A stretch of DNA of 64,000 nt from CAIWHR01 sp963779805 (GTDB lineage Bacteria; Pseudomonadota; Gammaproteobacteria; Burkholderiales; Casimicrobiaceae): contig CAVZZN010000012.1 of the NCBI GenBank assembly GCA_963779805.1, positions 496,001 through 560,000 on the forward strand, written 5' to 3'. This document shows positions 8,307 through 17,248 of this stretch, in pieces (the stretch's first letter is position 1; each line of letters opens with the position of its first letter). The translations under genes and the position numbers were made by a program. Below the pieces are notes generated by a model, which was not told the DNA's origin, ran no database searches, and was given only the letters and a program-made list of their open reading frames with translations.

Positions 8307-10379
8307 ATGTCGACCGAAACCGCGCTGGCGGCTGCAGCCCCCGTCACACTCCCGCGCCCCCCCGTCGCACCCCCGCCCGCGATGCCGCGCGCCGTGACCA
8401 AGCGCGACGGCAGCGAGGCCGCGTTCGACCTCGCCAAGATCGCCGCGGCGATCGCGCGCGCCGGTGCGGCCACGGGCGAGTTCGAGGAGGCCGAGGCGCA
8501 ACGCCTCGCCGCCATCGTCGGGCGCGTGCTCGCGCATCGCTATCCCGGCGCGGTCCCCGGGATCGAAAGCATCCAGGACATCGTCGAGCAGACGCTCGCC
8601 GGATCCGGCTACTTCGATACGGCGCGTGCCTACATCGTGTATCGCGATCGGCATGCGCGAATGCGCGCCGACCGCAAGACGCTGGTGGACGTGGCGGCGA
8701 GCGTGGACGAGTACCTCGAGCAGAAGGATTGGCGCGTCAACGCGAACGCCAACCAGGGCTACTCGCTCGGCGGTCTCATCCTCAACGTGTCGGGCAAGGT
8801 CGTCGCGAACTACTGGCTCTCGCACGTGTATGCGCCGGAGATCGGGCGCGCGCATCGCGAAGGCGACGTGCACATCCACGACCTCGACATGCTCGCGGGC
8901 TACTGCGCCGGATGGTCGTTGCGCCAGTTGCTGCACGAAGGGTTGAACGGCGTGCCCGGCAAGGTCGAGGCGGGCCCCGCGAAGCACATGTCGAGCGCGG
9001 TCGGCCAGATCGTGAACTTCCTCGGCACGCTGCAGAACGAGTGGGCGGGCGCGCAGGCGTTCAGCTCCTTCGACACGTACATGGCACCGTTCGTCCGCCG
9101 GGACGCGATGAGCTACGACGAGGTGCGCCAGTGCATCCAGGAGCTCATCTACAACCTCAACGTGCCGTCGCGCTGGGGCACGCAGACGCCGTTCACCAAC
9201 CTGACCTTCGACTGGGTGTGCCCCGAGGACCTGCGCGAGCAGGTGCCGGTGATCGCGGGCGAGGAGATGCCGTTTGCCTACGGCGACCTGCAGGCCGAGA
9301 TGGACCTCATCAACCGCGCCTACATCGAGGTGATGACCAAGGGCGACGCCAAGGGACGCGTGTTCACGTTCCCGATCCCGACCTACAACATCACGCCGGA
9401 CTTCCAGTGGGACCATCCCAACTGCGAGGCGCTGTTCGCGATGACGGCGAAGTACGGGCTGCCGTACTTCCAGAACTTCGTGAACTCGGAGCTGAAGCCC
9501 AACATGATCCGGTCGATGTGCTGCCGCCTGCAGCTCGACCTGCGCGAGCTCCTGAAGCGCGGCAACGGGCTGTTCGGATCGGCCGAGCAGACGGGGTCGC
9601 TCGGCGTGGTGACGCTCAACTGCGCGCGCCTCGGCTACCTGCACGCGGGCGACGAGATCGGCATGTACGCGCGCATCGACGAGCTCCTCAACTACGCGCG
9701 CGACAGCCTGGAGGTGAAGCGCAAGGTGATCCAGCGCCTGATCGACCAGGGCCTCTTCCCGTACACCAAGCGCTACCTCGGCACGCTGCGCAACCACTTC
9801 TCGACGATCGGGGTCAACGGCATCAACGAGATGATCCGCAACTTCACCAAGGACGCGGAGGACATCACCACGCCGGCCGGGCATGCGTTCGCCGTGCGCC
9901 TGCTCGATCACCTGCGTGCGCGCATGGTCGCGTTCCAGGAGATGACCGGCCACATGTACAACCTGGAAGCCACGCCCGCGGAAGGCACGACGTACCGCTT
10001 CGCGAAAGAAGACCGCAAGCGCTGGCCCGACATCCTGCAGGCCGGAACGCCCGAGACGCCGTATTACACGAACTCGTCGCAGCTGCCGGTGGGCTTCACC
10101 GACGATCCGTTCGAGGCCCTCGCCCGCCAGGAGCCGCTGCAGTCGAAGTACACCGGCGGGACGGTGCTGCACCTGTACATGAACGAGCGCGTCTCGTCGG
10201 CCGACGCCTGCAAGGCGCTGGTGCGCCGATCCCTCGAGCGTTTCCGCATTCCGTACATCACCGTCACGCCCACGTTCTCGATTTGTCCCCGGCACGGCTA
10301 CCTCGCAGGCGAGCACGCATTCTGCCCGCGTTGCGACGAAGAAAAGCTGGCCGAAAAGCGCCGCAAGCTCGCGGCATGA
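8307..10379 (+). CDS. nrdD: anaerobic ribonucleoside-triphosphate reductase, catalytic body
   Basis: Class III (oxygen-sensitive) ribonucleotide reductase, which makes dNTPs during anaerobic growth. 690 residues from the ATG at 8307, chosen because the family-like ATP-cone begins soon after (VTKRDGSEAAFDLAKI). Later blocks: GDVHIHDLDM, the cysteine-containing MCCRLQLDLREL, GSLGVVTLNCARLGY, STIGVNGINEM and SSQLPVGFTDDPFEAL. The end carries a zinc ribbon, C-x2-H ... FCPRC. The chain stops right after the ribbon, so the glycyl-radical segment (R-V-x-G-Y) normally at the NrdD C-terminus is absent here and is encoded 68 bp downstream as its own ORF. Intact; FNR box upstream. Confidence 0.95.
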   Translation: MSTETALAAAAPVTLPRPPVAPPPAMPRAVTKRDGSEAAFDLAKIAAAIARAGAATGEFEEAEAQRLAAIVGRVLAHRYPGAVPGIESIQDIVEQTLAGSGYFDTARAYIVYRDRHARMRADRKTLVDVAASVDEYLEQKDWRVNANANQGYSLGGLILNVSGKVVANYWLSHVYAPEIGRAHREGDVHIHDLDMLAGYCAGWSLRQLLHEGLNGVPGKVEAGPAKHMSSAVGQIVNFLGTLQNEWAGAQAFSSFDTYMAPFVRRDAMSYDEVRQCIQELIYNLNVPSRWGTQTPFTNLTFDWVCPEDLREQVPVIAGEEMPFAYGDLQAEMDLINRAYIEVMTKGDAKGRVFTFPIPTYNITPDFQWDHPNCEALFAMTAKYGLPYFQNFVNSELKPNMIRSMCCRLQLDLRELLKRGNGLFGSAEQTGSLGVVTLNCARLGYLHAGDEIGMYARIDELLNYARDSLEVKRKVIQRLIDQGLFPYTKRYLGTLRNHFSTIGVNGINEMIRNFTKDAEDITTPAGHAFAVRLLDHLRARMVAFQEMTGHMYNLEATPAEGTTYRFAKEDRKRWPDILQAGTPETPYYTNSSQLPVGFTDDPFEALARQEPLQSKYTGGTVLHLYMNERVSSADACKALVRRSLERFRIPYITVTPTFSICPRHGYLAGEHAFCPRCDEEKLAEKRRKLAA

Positions 10380-10390
10380 CGACCCGCAAA

Positions 10391-10424
10391 CCCGTTACTC
10401 GGAGTATTTACTCTGAGTAACGGG
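10391..10424. repeat. 26-bp double palindrome, TTACTC family, copy 2
   Basis: CCCG-TTACTCGGAGTA-TTTACTCTGAGTAA-CGGG, a near-perfect palindrome 12 bp after the nrdD stop and 24 bp before the glycyl-radical ORF. As RNA it would form a stable stem inside the nrdD-nrdG transcript, which could attenuate, terminate or protect the upstream message. Confidence 0.8.
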
Positions 10425-10447
10425 TCTAGACAGGAGGCCACGACGCC

Positions 10448-10634
10448 ATGAACACGATGACCGAAGTGCAGTACCTTTCCGCCGCCCTGACTCTCACCGA
10501 CGAGGAACGCCAGCCCTGCGAGGTGTGGACGCGGGTGATGGGCTACCACCGTCCGGTCGCGTCGTTCAACATCGGCAAGAAGGGCGAGCATGCGCGAGCG
10601 CTGCTTCTTCCGCGAGGACCGCGCGCGCAGCTGA
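10448..10634 (+). CDS. stand-alone glycyl-radical subunit of class III RNR
   Basis: A ~61-residue protein holding the glycyl-radical domain missing from NrdD: CEVWTRVMGYHRPVASFN followed by IGKKGEH and, after a one-base insertion near 10592, a tail reading RERCFFREDRARS. The glycine in RVMGY is the expected radical site installed by NrdG. It has its own strong ribosome binding site (AGGAGG, about 10 bp before ATG), so it is a real gene and not merely the frameshifted end of nrdD. Stop TGA is at 10632-10634, five bases before the nrdG GTG. Separately encoded NRDD domains of this kind are, as I recall, seen in other betaproteobacteria. Confidence 0.82.
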
Positions 10635-10638
10635 AGCC

Positions 10639-11386
10639 GTGGTCGGGCTCGCCACCGCAGCGTTGCCGCGCAATGCGCCCGTGCGCGAGGCGCTGCGCGT
10701 GGGCGGCCTCGTGCCGTTCACGACGACCGATTACCCCGGGCGCCTCGCTGCAGTGGTGTTCTGCCAGGGTTGCCCGTGGCGCTGCGGCTACTGTCACAAC
10801 CCGCACCTCCTGCCGGCCGCCGACCGATCGACCTGGGCACGACTGGCGCGACATCGTGCGCTTTCTCGACACGCGACGCGGGCTGCTCGACGCCGTCGTG
10901 CTCTCCGGCGGCGAGCCGACCGCGCAGGAAGCGATCGTGGAGGCGATCGCGCAGTTGCGCGCAATGGGCTTCGGCATCGCGCTGCACACCGCGGGCATCT
11001 ATCCGCGCCGCCTCGAGCGCGTGCTGCCGCACGTCGACTGGATCGGACTCGACATCAAGGCGCCGCCCTCGCTTTATCCTGCCGTGACCGGCATCGCACG
11101 CGCAGGCGCGCCTGCATTCGAGAGTCTCGATCTCGTGTGTGCCTCGGGTGTCGATTACGAAGTGCGCACCACGGTGCACCCGCAACTGTTGCCATTGCGG
11201 GAGCTCGAATCGCTGGCGCAGGCCCTTGCCGCGCGCGGCGTGCGGAAGTGGATGCTGCAGCCGTTCCGGCCGATCGGTTGCGCAAGCGCCGCGCTCAACG
11301 CGACCGCGCCGCGCGGCGCGATCCTCGATCCGACGTGGGTCGAAGCGCTGCGGCGGCACGTGCCTGGCGTCGCGGTTCGCGCGTGA
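10639..11386 (+). CDS. nrdG: anaerobic RNR-activating radical SAM protein NrdG
   Basis: Radical SAM activase that forms the glycyl radical on the class III reductase. The cluster motif C-x3-C-x2-C is visible in FCQGCPWRCGYCHNPHLLP, preceded by the family lead-in VPFTTTDYPGRLAAVVF; SGGEPTAQEA and GLDIKAPPSLYP follow. A frameshift near 10835 separates the SAM motif half from the C-terminal half. The GTG at 10639 follows the glycyl-radical ORF stop by 4 bp. At ~248 residues it resembles the longer NrdG/PflA-like activases found beside stand-alone NRDD subunits rather than the short E. coli NrdG. Confidence 0.87.
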
Positions 11387-11417
11387 CGCGAGCCGCACGC
11401 GGGCTCGAACGAAGCAC

Positions 11418-11901
11418 ATGACGCAACGCGCTGCCTGGATCTACCGCGCCGTGATCGCGCTGCTCGTCATCGCGCTCGCGGCGATGGCGTACGTGTTCAT
11501 CATCGCCGGATCGACGCGCAAGCAGGAGGACGGTCGCGTCGCCGTCGTCCTCACGAGCGACGAGCGCGCGCTCGTGCTGCAGGAGATGCGCGGGTTCGTG
11601 CAGGGCCTGCAGGCCATCACCGCCGGGCTCGCCGCGAACGACATGAAGGCGGTGGCCGCAGCCGCGCGCACGCAGGGCATGGCGCGCAGCCACGACGTGC
11701 CGCCGGGGCTCATGGGCAAGCTGCCGCTGGAGTTCAAGACGCTCGCGTTCAACGTGCACGGCGCCTTCGACACGATCGCGCTGGATGCCGAGGGCGATCG
11801 GCATGCCGTCGCACACGCTGGAGCAGCTCGCTCAGGCATTGCAGGGCTGCGTGGCCTGCCACGCCACCTACGCGATCGCGGTCAGCGCGCCGACGCCCTA
11901 G
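11418..11901 (+). CDS. small membrane-anchored c-type cytochrome
   Basis: About 160 residues: an N-terminal transmembrane anchor (IALLVIALAAMAYVFIIAG), a helical periplasmic domain, and after one frameshift near 11800 a C-terminal tail containing one haem c motif, CVACH, in LQGCVACHATYAIAV. A four-helix layout with a C-terminal CxxCH resembles cytochrome c'-like proteins, which bind NO or act as electron carriers, but the family cannot be fixed. It lies 31 bp after nrdG and converges on ubiT, overlapping its end by 20 bp. An operon with nrdG is likely. Function unknown; redox or NO-related is inference. Confidence 0.7.
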
Positions 11902-12385
11902 AGGTTCGCGCGAGCAGCGCGACCAGGTGCGCGGCGAGCGAGCGCTCCCCGACGCACCATCCGGGCAGCTCCACCGCGTCGAGCAGGTTCTTCAGGCGCA
12001 GCCCCGCTTCGGTGTCGCCCTCGATCACGAGCCGCCGCTCGAAGAAGAGCGTGTCGGGATCCGACTCGCGCGCGGCGATGCGCAGGAAATCGATCGCGTC
12101 GGCCGTGAACGTCACCCGCGCAGCGGCACCGGGATGAAGCGGCTCGATACGGCGTCCGCGCACGCGCAGGCCGACGGTGATGGCGGCATCGCGCACGACG
12201 ATCCGCAACGCGAGCCCGTCGAGCTCGTCGAGCGCATCGCCGAGCAGGGGCGGCGCGATCAGCGCCAGGGCGCCCGCCGCGGCCCACGACGGCGGCGCCG
12301 GCGGCAGGCGCGAAGCAACGAGCCGTACGATGGCGGGAATTCGTGGCCAGGGGAGTGCCGTCCCCGCACGTTCGCGGTCGATCAT
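11882..12385 (-). CDS. ubiT: UbiT, SCP2-domain ubiquinone biosynthesis accessory factor
   Basis: Intact 167-residue SCP2-like lipid-binding protein that accompanies UbiU-UbiV in O2-independent ubiquinone synthesis. The SCP2 core is seen in GLALRIVVRDAAITVGLRVRGRRIEPL and ARVTFTADAIDFLRIAA, followed by DTLFFERRLVIEGDTEAGLRLKNLLD, a UbiT hallmark. It presumably holds prenylated ubiquinone intermediates. The start overlaps the ubiV stop as ATGA, so the genes are translationally coupled. Confidence 0.9.
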   Translation of the reverse strand: MIDRERAGTALPWPRIPAIVRLVASRLPPAPPSWAAAGALALIAPPLLGDALDELDGLALRIVVRDAAITVGLRVRGRRIEPLHPGAAARVTFTADAIDFLRIAARESDPDTLFFERRLVIEGDTEAGLRLKNLLDAVELPGWCVGERSLAAHLVALLARTSRASAR

Positions 12386-13291
12386 GGCGCCTCCGCGGCC
12401 GTGCCCGTCGCCGCCGCGTCCTGCCCCGGACGGCCATGGAAGTAGCCGTTGCACGTTGCGCCCGGCAGCAAGGGCGACATCGCTGCATCGGCTTGCGCCG
12501 GCGAGATCGCAGCCGCGAGCGCGCGCGCGGACGACGTCGACGAGCTCACGCATGTGCGCGCTCTGCGGGCTCAACCGGATCGCGTCCACGCCGAGCTCGT
12601 CCAGCTGCGGCAGCGCCGGCACGAGGTTCAGCACGCGATGCGACTGCGTCTGGATGCCGTTGAGCACGAGGAACGGCTCGTCGTCGCGGGTGAAAAGTGC
12701 GAGACCGTCGGGGTCCTCGAGGCACGCAAAGCCGCAATCGTCCTTGGGTCGATCGTGATGCCGGGCCGTGAAGCAGCGTGCCGAGAACGCGAGCGGCATG
12801 CGCCCGACCGCGAACATCTCCACGGCGAGATGCGGCGGACGCGGGCGCAGCACGGCGCGGAGCGTGTCGCGCGTGATCTCGACCGGCGGGACCCACCGCA
12901 TCGCGCCGAGACCGGTGAGCAGATCGAGCGTCGGCCGGTTGTAGACGTTGAGATGCGGTCCGGCGACGAACGCGGTGCCCGCGAGGAGCTGCACTGCCCC
13001 CATGTCGTTCGCCTCGACGGCGAATGTTCCGTTCCCCACGATCCGGCGCAGCGTCTTGAGATCGGATTCCGATTCCATGAGCGCCTGCGCTGACAGCACG
13101 ACTTCCTTGCCGGCGGCGGCGAGGCGCTCCGCCGTCTCGAGCCAGTCGGCGAATCGGTACTCGTGGCGGCGCGAGCAGACGACTTCGCCCAGGTAGACGA
13201 TGTCGACCGGCATGGCGGCGAGCTCGCGGTAGAACGCGTCGAGGCGCTCGCGCGGCCAGTAATAGAGAACGGGGCCGACGGCGATCTTCAT
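12382..13291 (-). CDS. ubiV: UbiV, Fe-S U32-family anaerobic ubiquinone hydroxylation protein
   Basis: Peptidase U32-like protein (~302 residues) that with UbiU forms the [4Fe-4S] complex for oxygen-independent hydroxylation steps of ubiquinone synthesis. The start MKIAVGPVLYYWPRERL is canonical. Cluster cysteines expected from E. coli UbiV (C39, C180, C193, C197) are present in GEVVCSRRHEYR and in ARCFTARHHDRPKDDCGFAC. One frameshift near 12470; the corrected C-terminus reads CNGYFHGRPGQDAAAT and stops inside the ubiT start codon. Second gene of ubiU-ubiV-ubiT. Confidence 0.9.
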
Positions 13292-13298
13292 GCGCGCA

Positions 13299-14345
13299 TC
13301 ACTTCCACGGCCTGTGATACGCGCCCAGCGTCGTCCGGCGCCCTTCGGACAGCGCCCCGAGCGCATCGCTCCAGGCCGGCTTCGGGACAAACGCTTGCGG
13401 GTTCGCCGTGCATGCGTCGATGGCGGCGCGCCACACGCGCGTGACGGCCGCGACATACGCCGGGCTGCGCTGACGACCCTCGATCTTCACCGCGGCGATG
13501 CCCATGCGCACGAGCTCGGGAAGGATCTCGAGGGTGTCGAGCGACGTGGGTTCCTCGATCGCGTAGTACGTGTCGTCGCGCACGCGAAACCGTCCCTTGC
13601 ACAGGGTGGGATACCCCGCGGACTCGTTGTCGGCGTAGCGGTCGATGAGCACGCCGTTGAGCCGCACGGCGAGTCCCTGCGGCGAGGGCTGCCAGCGCAC
13701 CGCACTCGCCGGCGAGCAGGCGCCGACGGTGTTGGGTCCCTGGCCCGTCGTGTACGAGGACAGCGAGCAGCGGCCCTCGACCATGACGCACAGGCTGCCG
13801 AAGCCGAAGACCTCGATCTCGCATTGCGCGTTGCGCAGGACGTGCTCCACCTGCGCGAGCGCGAGGACGCGCGGCAGTACGGCGCGGCGCACGCCGAAGC
13901 GCTGCACGTGGAAGTTGATCGCCTCGTAGGTCGTAGCGGAGGCCTGGACGGACAGATGCAGGCGCAGTTCCGGATGGCGCGCTGCCGCGTAGGCCATGAG
14001 CCCGGCATCGGCGAGGATCGCCGCATCGGCGCCGACCTCCGCGGCCAGGTCGAGCGCCCGCGTCCAGCGCGCGAAGCCTGCGCCCTGCGGGTACGTGTTG
14101 ATCGCGAGCAGCACTCGCGCGCCTCGAGCGTGAGCGTACGCGACGCCCTGCGCGAGGCTCTTCTCGTCGAAGTTGAGGCCGGCGAAATTGCGCGCATTGG
14201 TGTCGTCGCGCAGTCCCAGGTACACCGCATCCGCACGCTCGTCGACCGCAGCCTTCAGCGCAGGCAGCGATCCGGCAGGACATACGAGCTCGATGCGGCG
14301 CGCGGCGGACGCTGCAGGACGCGCAACGATGGATCGCTCGTTCAT
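13299..14345 (-). CDS. ubiU: UbiU, Fe-S U32-family anaerobic ubiquinone hydroxylation protein
   Basis: Intact 348-residue U32 protein, partner of UbiV. It contains IELVCPAGSLPALKAAVD near the N-terminus, VQASATTYEAINFHVQRFG, and the cysteine set of UbiU: FGFGSLCVMVEGRC, GACSPAS and TLCKGRFR. It carries ~20 extra residues before the usual N-terminal strand. The ATG at 14345 has no clear Shine-Dalgarno, and the predicted FNR-dependent promoter would start transcription only a few bases upstream, so translation may be nearly leaderless. The gene heads ubiU-ubiV-ubiT. Confidence 0.93.
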   Translation of the reverse strand: MNERSIVARPAASAARRIELVCPAGSLPALKAAVDERADAVYLGLRDDTNARNFAGLNFDEKSLAQGVAYAHARGARVLLAINTYPQGAGFARWTRALDLAAEVGADAAILADAGLMAYAAARHPELRLHLSVQASATTYEAINFHVQRFGVRRAVLPRVLALAQVEHVLRNAQCEIEVFGFGSLCVMVEGRCSLSSYTTGQGPNTVGACSPASAVRWQPSPQGLAVRLNGVLIDRYADNESAGYPTLCKGRFRVRDDTYYAIEEPTSLDTLEILPELVRMGIAAVKIEGRQRSPAYVAAVTRVWRAAIDACTANPQAFVPKPAWSDALGALSEGRRTTLGAYHRPWK

Positions 14346-14355
14346 CACGTCGCGC

Positions 14356-14398
14356 ACTCTAGGGCTGCCATCCACCCGGCTCAAGTGACGGGAATCAA
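14356..14398 (-). promoter_or_regulatory. FNR/DNR-type promoter of ubiUVT
   Basis: Read on the plus strand, GTGAC-GGGA-ATCAA (14385-14398) matches TTGAY-N4-RTCAA with one mismatch. On the minus strand a TAGAGT -10-like hexamer (14361-14356) starts 30.5 bp from the box centre, the class II spacing. The box lies 40 bp before ubiU and 84 bp before the divergent ctaA. It fits anaerobic induction of the O2-independent quinone pathway. Confidence 0.68.
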
Positions 14399-14481
14399 GG
14401 AAAACGAACCTGCCGGCTGCGTCTCCCAGCCACGGTCCCGCCGCGACAGTCGCCGCGCATCGATGTGGCAGAATGTGCACG

Positions 14482-15556
14482 ATGCAGGATGCCGTGCTGT
14501 CTTCTTCCGCCATGCACGCCCCGACGACCGACGAAGCGCGCTCGCGCCGGCAGGTCGCGACGTGGCTCTTCGCGTGCTGCGTGCTCGTGTTCGCGATGGT
14601 GGTGGTCGGGGGCGTGACGCGCCTCACGCATTCGGGGCTGTCGATCACCGAGTGGCAACCGATCGTGGGCACGCTGCCGCCGCTCGACGAAGCCCAGTGG
14701 CAGGAGGCGTTCGTGCGTTACCAGCAGACGCCCGAGTACCAGCAGGTGAACAAGGGCATGGCCCTGGACGAGTTCAAGGGCATCTTCTGGTGGGAGTACT
14801 TCCATCGCCTGCTCGGGCGCCTCATCGGCGTCGTGTTCTTCGTGCCGCTGCTCTGGTTCGTCGCGAAGCGGCGCATTCCGCCGGGTTACGCGCCGCGGCT
14901 CGTGCTCATCTTCGTGCTGGGCGGGCTGCAGGGCGTGGTCGGCTGGTTCATGGTGAAGAGCGGGCTCGTCGACGATCCGCGGGTCTCGCAGTTCCGGTTG
15001 ACCGCGCATCTCGGCCTCGCGCTGCTCATCTTCGCGGCGATGCTGTGGGTGGGACTCTCGCTATGGTTCGGCGAGCGGCGCGAGCGCCGACCGCCTGGAC
15101 ACGGCGCCGGCGCGGCCGTGGGCGTTCGGGGTGCTCGCGCTCGTGTTCTTCATGGCGTTGACCGGCGGTCTGGTCGCCGGCATCCGCGCGGGCTTCGCGT
15201 ACAACACGTTCCCCTTGATGAACGGCCACTTCGTCCCGCCCGAGATCCTGATGCTCGAGCCGTGGTGGAAGAACCCGTTCTGGAACATGGCGACGGTGCA
15301 GTTCGATCACCGCATCGTCGCGTGGACGCTCGCGATCGTCGTGCCCCTCGCGTGGTGGCGCATCCGGCGCACGACTGCTGCGGGACCGCGCGCACGCGTC
15401 GGTGCGCATCTCGTGCTCGCGATGCTCGCGATCCAGATCGGGCTCGGCATCGCGACGCTGCTGCACGTCGTGCCGCTGCATCTCGCGGCGGCGCATCAGG
15501 CGGGGGCGGTGCTGCTCCTCGCCGCCGCCGTCAACGTCGCGCACGCGGTGCGCTGA
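14482..15556 (+). CDS. ctaA: haem A synthase CtaA/COX15
   Basis: Polytopic inner-membrane enzyme converting haem O to haem A for aa3-type oxidases. Family motifs: VVVGGVTRLTHSGLSITEW in the first helix, WWEYFHRLLGRLIGVVFF, LQGVVGWFMVKSGL, FRLTAHLGLALLIF, and after one frameshift near 15095 ALTGGLVAGIRAGFAYNTFP, VQFDHRIVAW and VPLHLAAAHQAGA. The conserved haem-ligand histidines lie in these helices. Alternative starts are 14473 and 14512. It is divergent from ubiU and shares the intergenic FNR-type site, so aerobic and anaerobic respiratory biosynthesis genes sit back to back. Confidence 0.9.
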
Positions 15557-15587
15557 AGGCGATCGTGGCGCGCGAGCGCCGTGCCGC

Positions 15588-16277
15588 TCAGCTCGTGTGC
15601 GCCCGCAGGCGGTTGACGTCGAGGATCTCGACCTCGCGGCCGTCGACGCGGATCAAGCCCGCCGCCGTGAGCTCGTGCAGGATGCGCGAGAAGTGCTCGG
15701 GCGTGAGATTGAGGCGCGAGGCCACGAGCGCCTTCGACACCGGGAGCGTGACCTTGTGCGGCCCGGGCTCGTCGCCCTCGTCGTCCTGGCGCAGCAGATA
15801 GCCGATCACGCGCTGGCTGCCGGTCTCGAGCGAGTAGCTCTCGACGTCGTGGATCAGCCGGTGCAGGCGCTGCGAGAGCCCGGCGAGCAGCGCCCGCGCG
15901 AATGCGGGATCGCGGTCGAGCTCGTTGAACACCGCGTCGCGCGAGACGTGCAACAGCATCGAATCGGAGAGCGTCTGCGCCATCACGACGTAAGGCTTGC
16001 CGGCGAACATCAGCGCTTCGCCGAACGAGTGCGTGGGCCCGACGATCTCGACCACCTTCTCGGTGCCCTGCTTGGTGACGAACGACAGCTTCACCTGGCC
16101 GTAGATCACGAGGTAGAAGCCGCGGCACGGATCGCCGCGCGTGAACAGGATCTCGCCGCGCGGCACGTGCAGCTCGGTCGTGCCCGCCGCGACGCGGTCG
16201 AGCACGGGCGCCGGCAGTTCCTTGAACAGCGGGAGATTGACGAGGAATGCCTGGATCTTGATGGGCGCGGTCGGCAT
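15588..16277 (-). CDS. CRP/FNR-family regulator, DNR-like, without Fe-S cysteines
   Basis: A 229-residue transcription factor with an N-terminal cyclic-nucleotide-binding fold (RGEILFTRGDPCRGFYLVIYGQVKLSF ... SFGEALMF) and a C-terminal winged helix. The recognition helix contains LTPEHFSRILHEL. The E-x2-S-R pattern is the FNR-type code for TTGAT half sites, not the CRP code. Only one cysteine lies in the sensor half, so it lacks the N-terminal [4Fe-4S] ligand set of FNR and resembles the DNR group that senses NO through haem. It is the best candidate in the window to bind the TTGAY-N4-RTCAA boxes. Convergent with ctaA. Confidence 0.87.
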   Translation of the reverse strand: MPTAPIKIQAFLVNLPLFKELPAPVLDRVAAGTTELHVPRGEILFTRGDPCRGFYLVIYGQVKLSFVTKQGTEKVVEIVGPTHSFGEALMFAGKPYVVMAQTLSDSMLLHVSRDAVFNELDRDPAFARALLAGLSQRLHRLIHDVESYSLETGSQRVIGYLLRQDDEGDEPGPHKVTLPVSKALVASRLNLTPEHFSRILHELTAAGLIRVDGREVEILDVNRLRAHTS

Positions 16278-16462
16278 GCGGCGGCGAGCTCCTGCAGTGC
16301 GACGCAAGCCTAACACGGAAGGTGGCAGCTTGCCGCTGCCCCGCCCGTGCTGCTCGGCGCAGCGCACGATGGCTGCGGCGCCGGCCGGCAAGGACCCGTC
16401 CAAGGGGGCGCAGGTAAGCGGCACCGGCGACCATCCGGGGTTACCCGCGTATCATCCGTGCA

Positions 16463-17155
16463 ATGAACGAACCGCGCGCCCTCGACGAACCCCTGGCGGA
16501 TGCCGAGCTCGACGAGCTCGAGGGGTTCCTTGCATCCGATGCGGTGCCGCAGGACTGCATGGACCTGGAGATGCTCGACGGCTATCTCACGGCCATCGTG
16601 TCCGGGCCCGACGTCGTGCAACCTTCCGAATGGCTGCCCCAGGTGTGGAGCGAAGGCGGCAAGAGCGCCTCCCCCGCGTTCGCCGACACCGAGCAGGCCC
16701 AGCGCATCATGGCGCTGATGTTGCGGCACCTGGTCGGCATCCAGCGCACGCTCGCCGAATCGCCCACGCGCTTCCGGCCGCTGCTGTACCTGCCCGACGA
16801 GAATGCGCGCAAGTCGGAGCGCACCCCGCCCGAAGGTACCGCGTGGTGCGAAGGCTACATGGCCGGGGTCAAGCTGCGCGACGACGAATGGCAGCCGCTC
16901 TACGACGCCGCGGATGCCCGCGACTGGATCTTTCCCGTCGAGGCGCTCGCGTTCGGCGACCGCGACGACGACTTCACGGAGTGGGTCGACACCGACGAGA
17001 AGCGCGAGGCGCTGATCGACGAGCTGCCCGTCGCCGCGGTGCTGATCTACCGCTTCTGGCAGGAGCGGCGCGCGTCGAAGTCCGCGCAGGGCCAGGGCTC
17101 GCGTCGCGGTGCGATGCCCGACGCCACGCGCAAGTCGCGCCAGCGCCTGCACTGA
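16463..17155 (+). CDS. UPF0149 (YecA/YgfB) family protein
   Basis: Intact 230-residue protein of the UPF0149 family. Signatures: LEGFLASDAVPQDCMDLEMLDGYLTAIV, PSEWLPQVW and WCEGYMAGVKL. The C-terminus is basic (GSRRGAMPDATRKSRQRLH) where some relatives carry a SEC-C zinc tail; none is seen here. Molecular function is not established. It converges on the D-2-hydroxyacid dehydrogenase gene with a palindromic repeat between them. Confidence 0.85.
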   Translation: MNEPRALDEPLADAELDELEGFLASDAVPQDCMDLEMLDGYLTAIVSGPDVVQPSEWLPQVWSEGGKSASPAFADTEQAQRIMALMLRHLVGIQRTLAESPTRFRPLLYLPDENARKSERTPPEGTAWCEGYMAGVKLRDDEWQPLYDAADARDWIFPVEALAFGDRDDDFTEWVDTDEKREALIDELPVAAVLIYRFWQERRASKSAQGQGSRRGAMPDATRKSRQRLH

Positions 17156-17160
17156 CTCCC

Positions 17161-17231
17161 TTACTCGGTGCAGCGCGCGCAGGGGTTCGCCAACGCGCGA
17201 GCGTCCCTGCGCGTTACTCTGAGCAACGGGG
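17161..17231. repeat. diverged TTACTC-family palindrome, copy 3, with inserted stem
   Basis: TTACTCGGTG at one end and TTACTCTGAGCAACGGG at the other flank an inner inverted repeat (CGCGCAGGG ... CCCTGCGCG). It occupies the convergent junction between the UPF0149 gene and the dehydrogenase gene, where a bidirectional terminator would be expected. It is less regular than the copies at 7523, 10391 and 20163. Confidence 0.55.
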
Positions 17232-17248
17232 TTGGCGTGTCGCCGCGC

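Noticed and set aside
8220..10316. A 698-residue minus-strand open frame covering nrdD
   Set aside because: Antisense to an intact nrdD; composition is typical of reverse-frame translation of high-GC codons.
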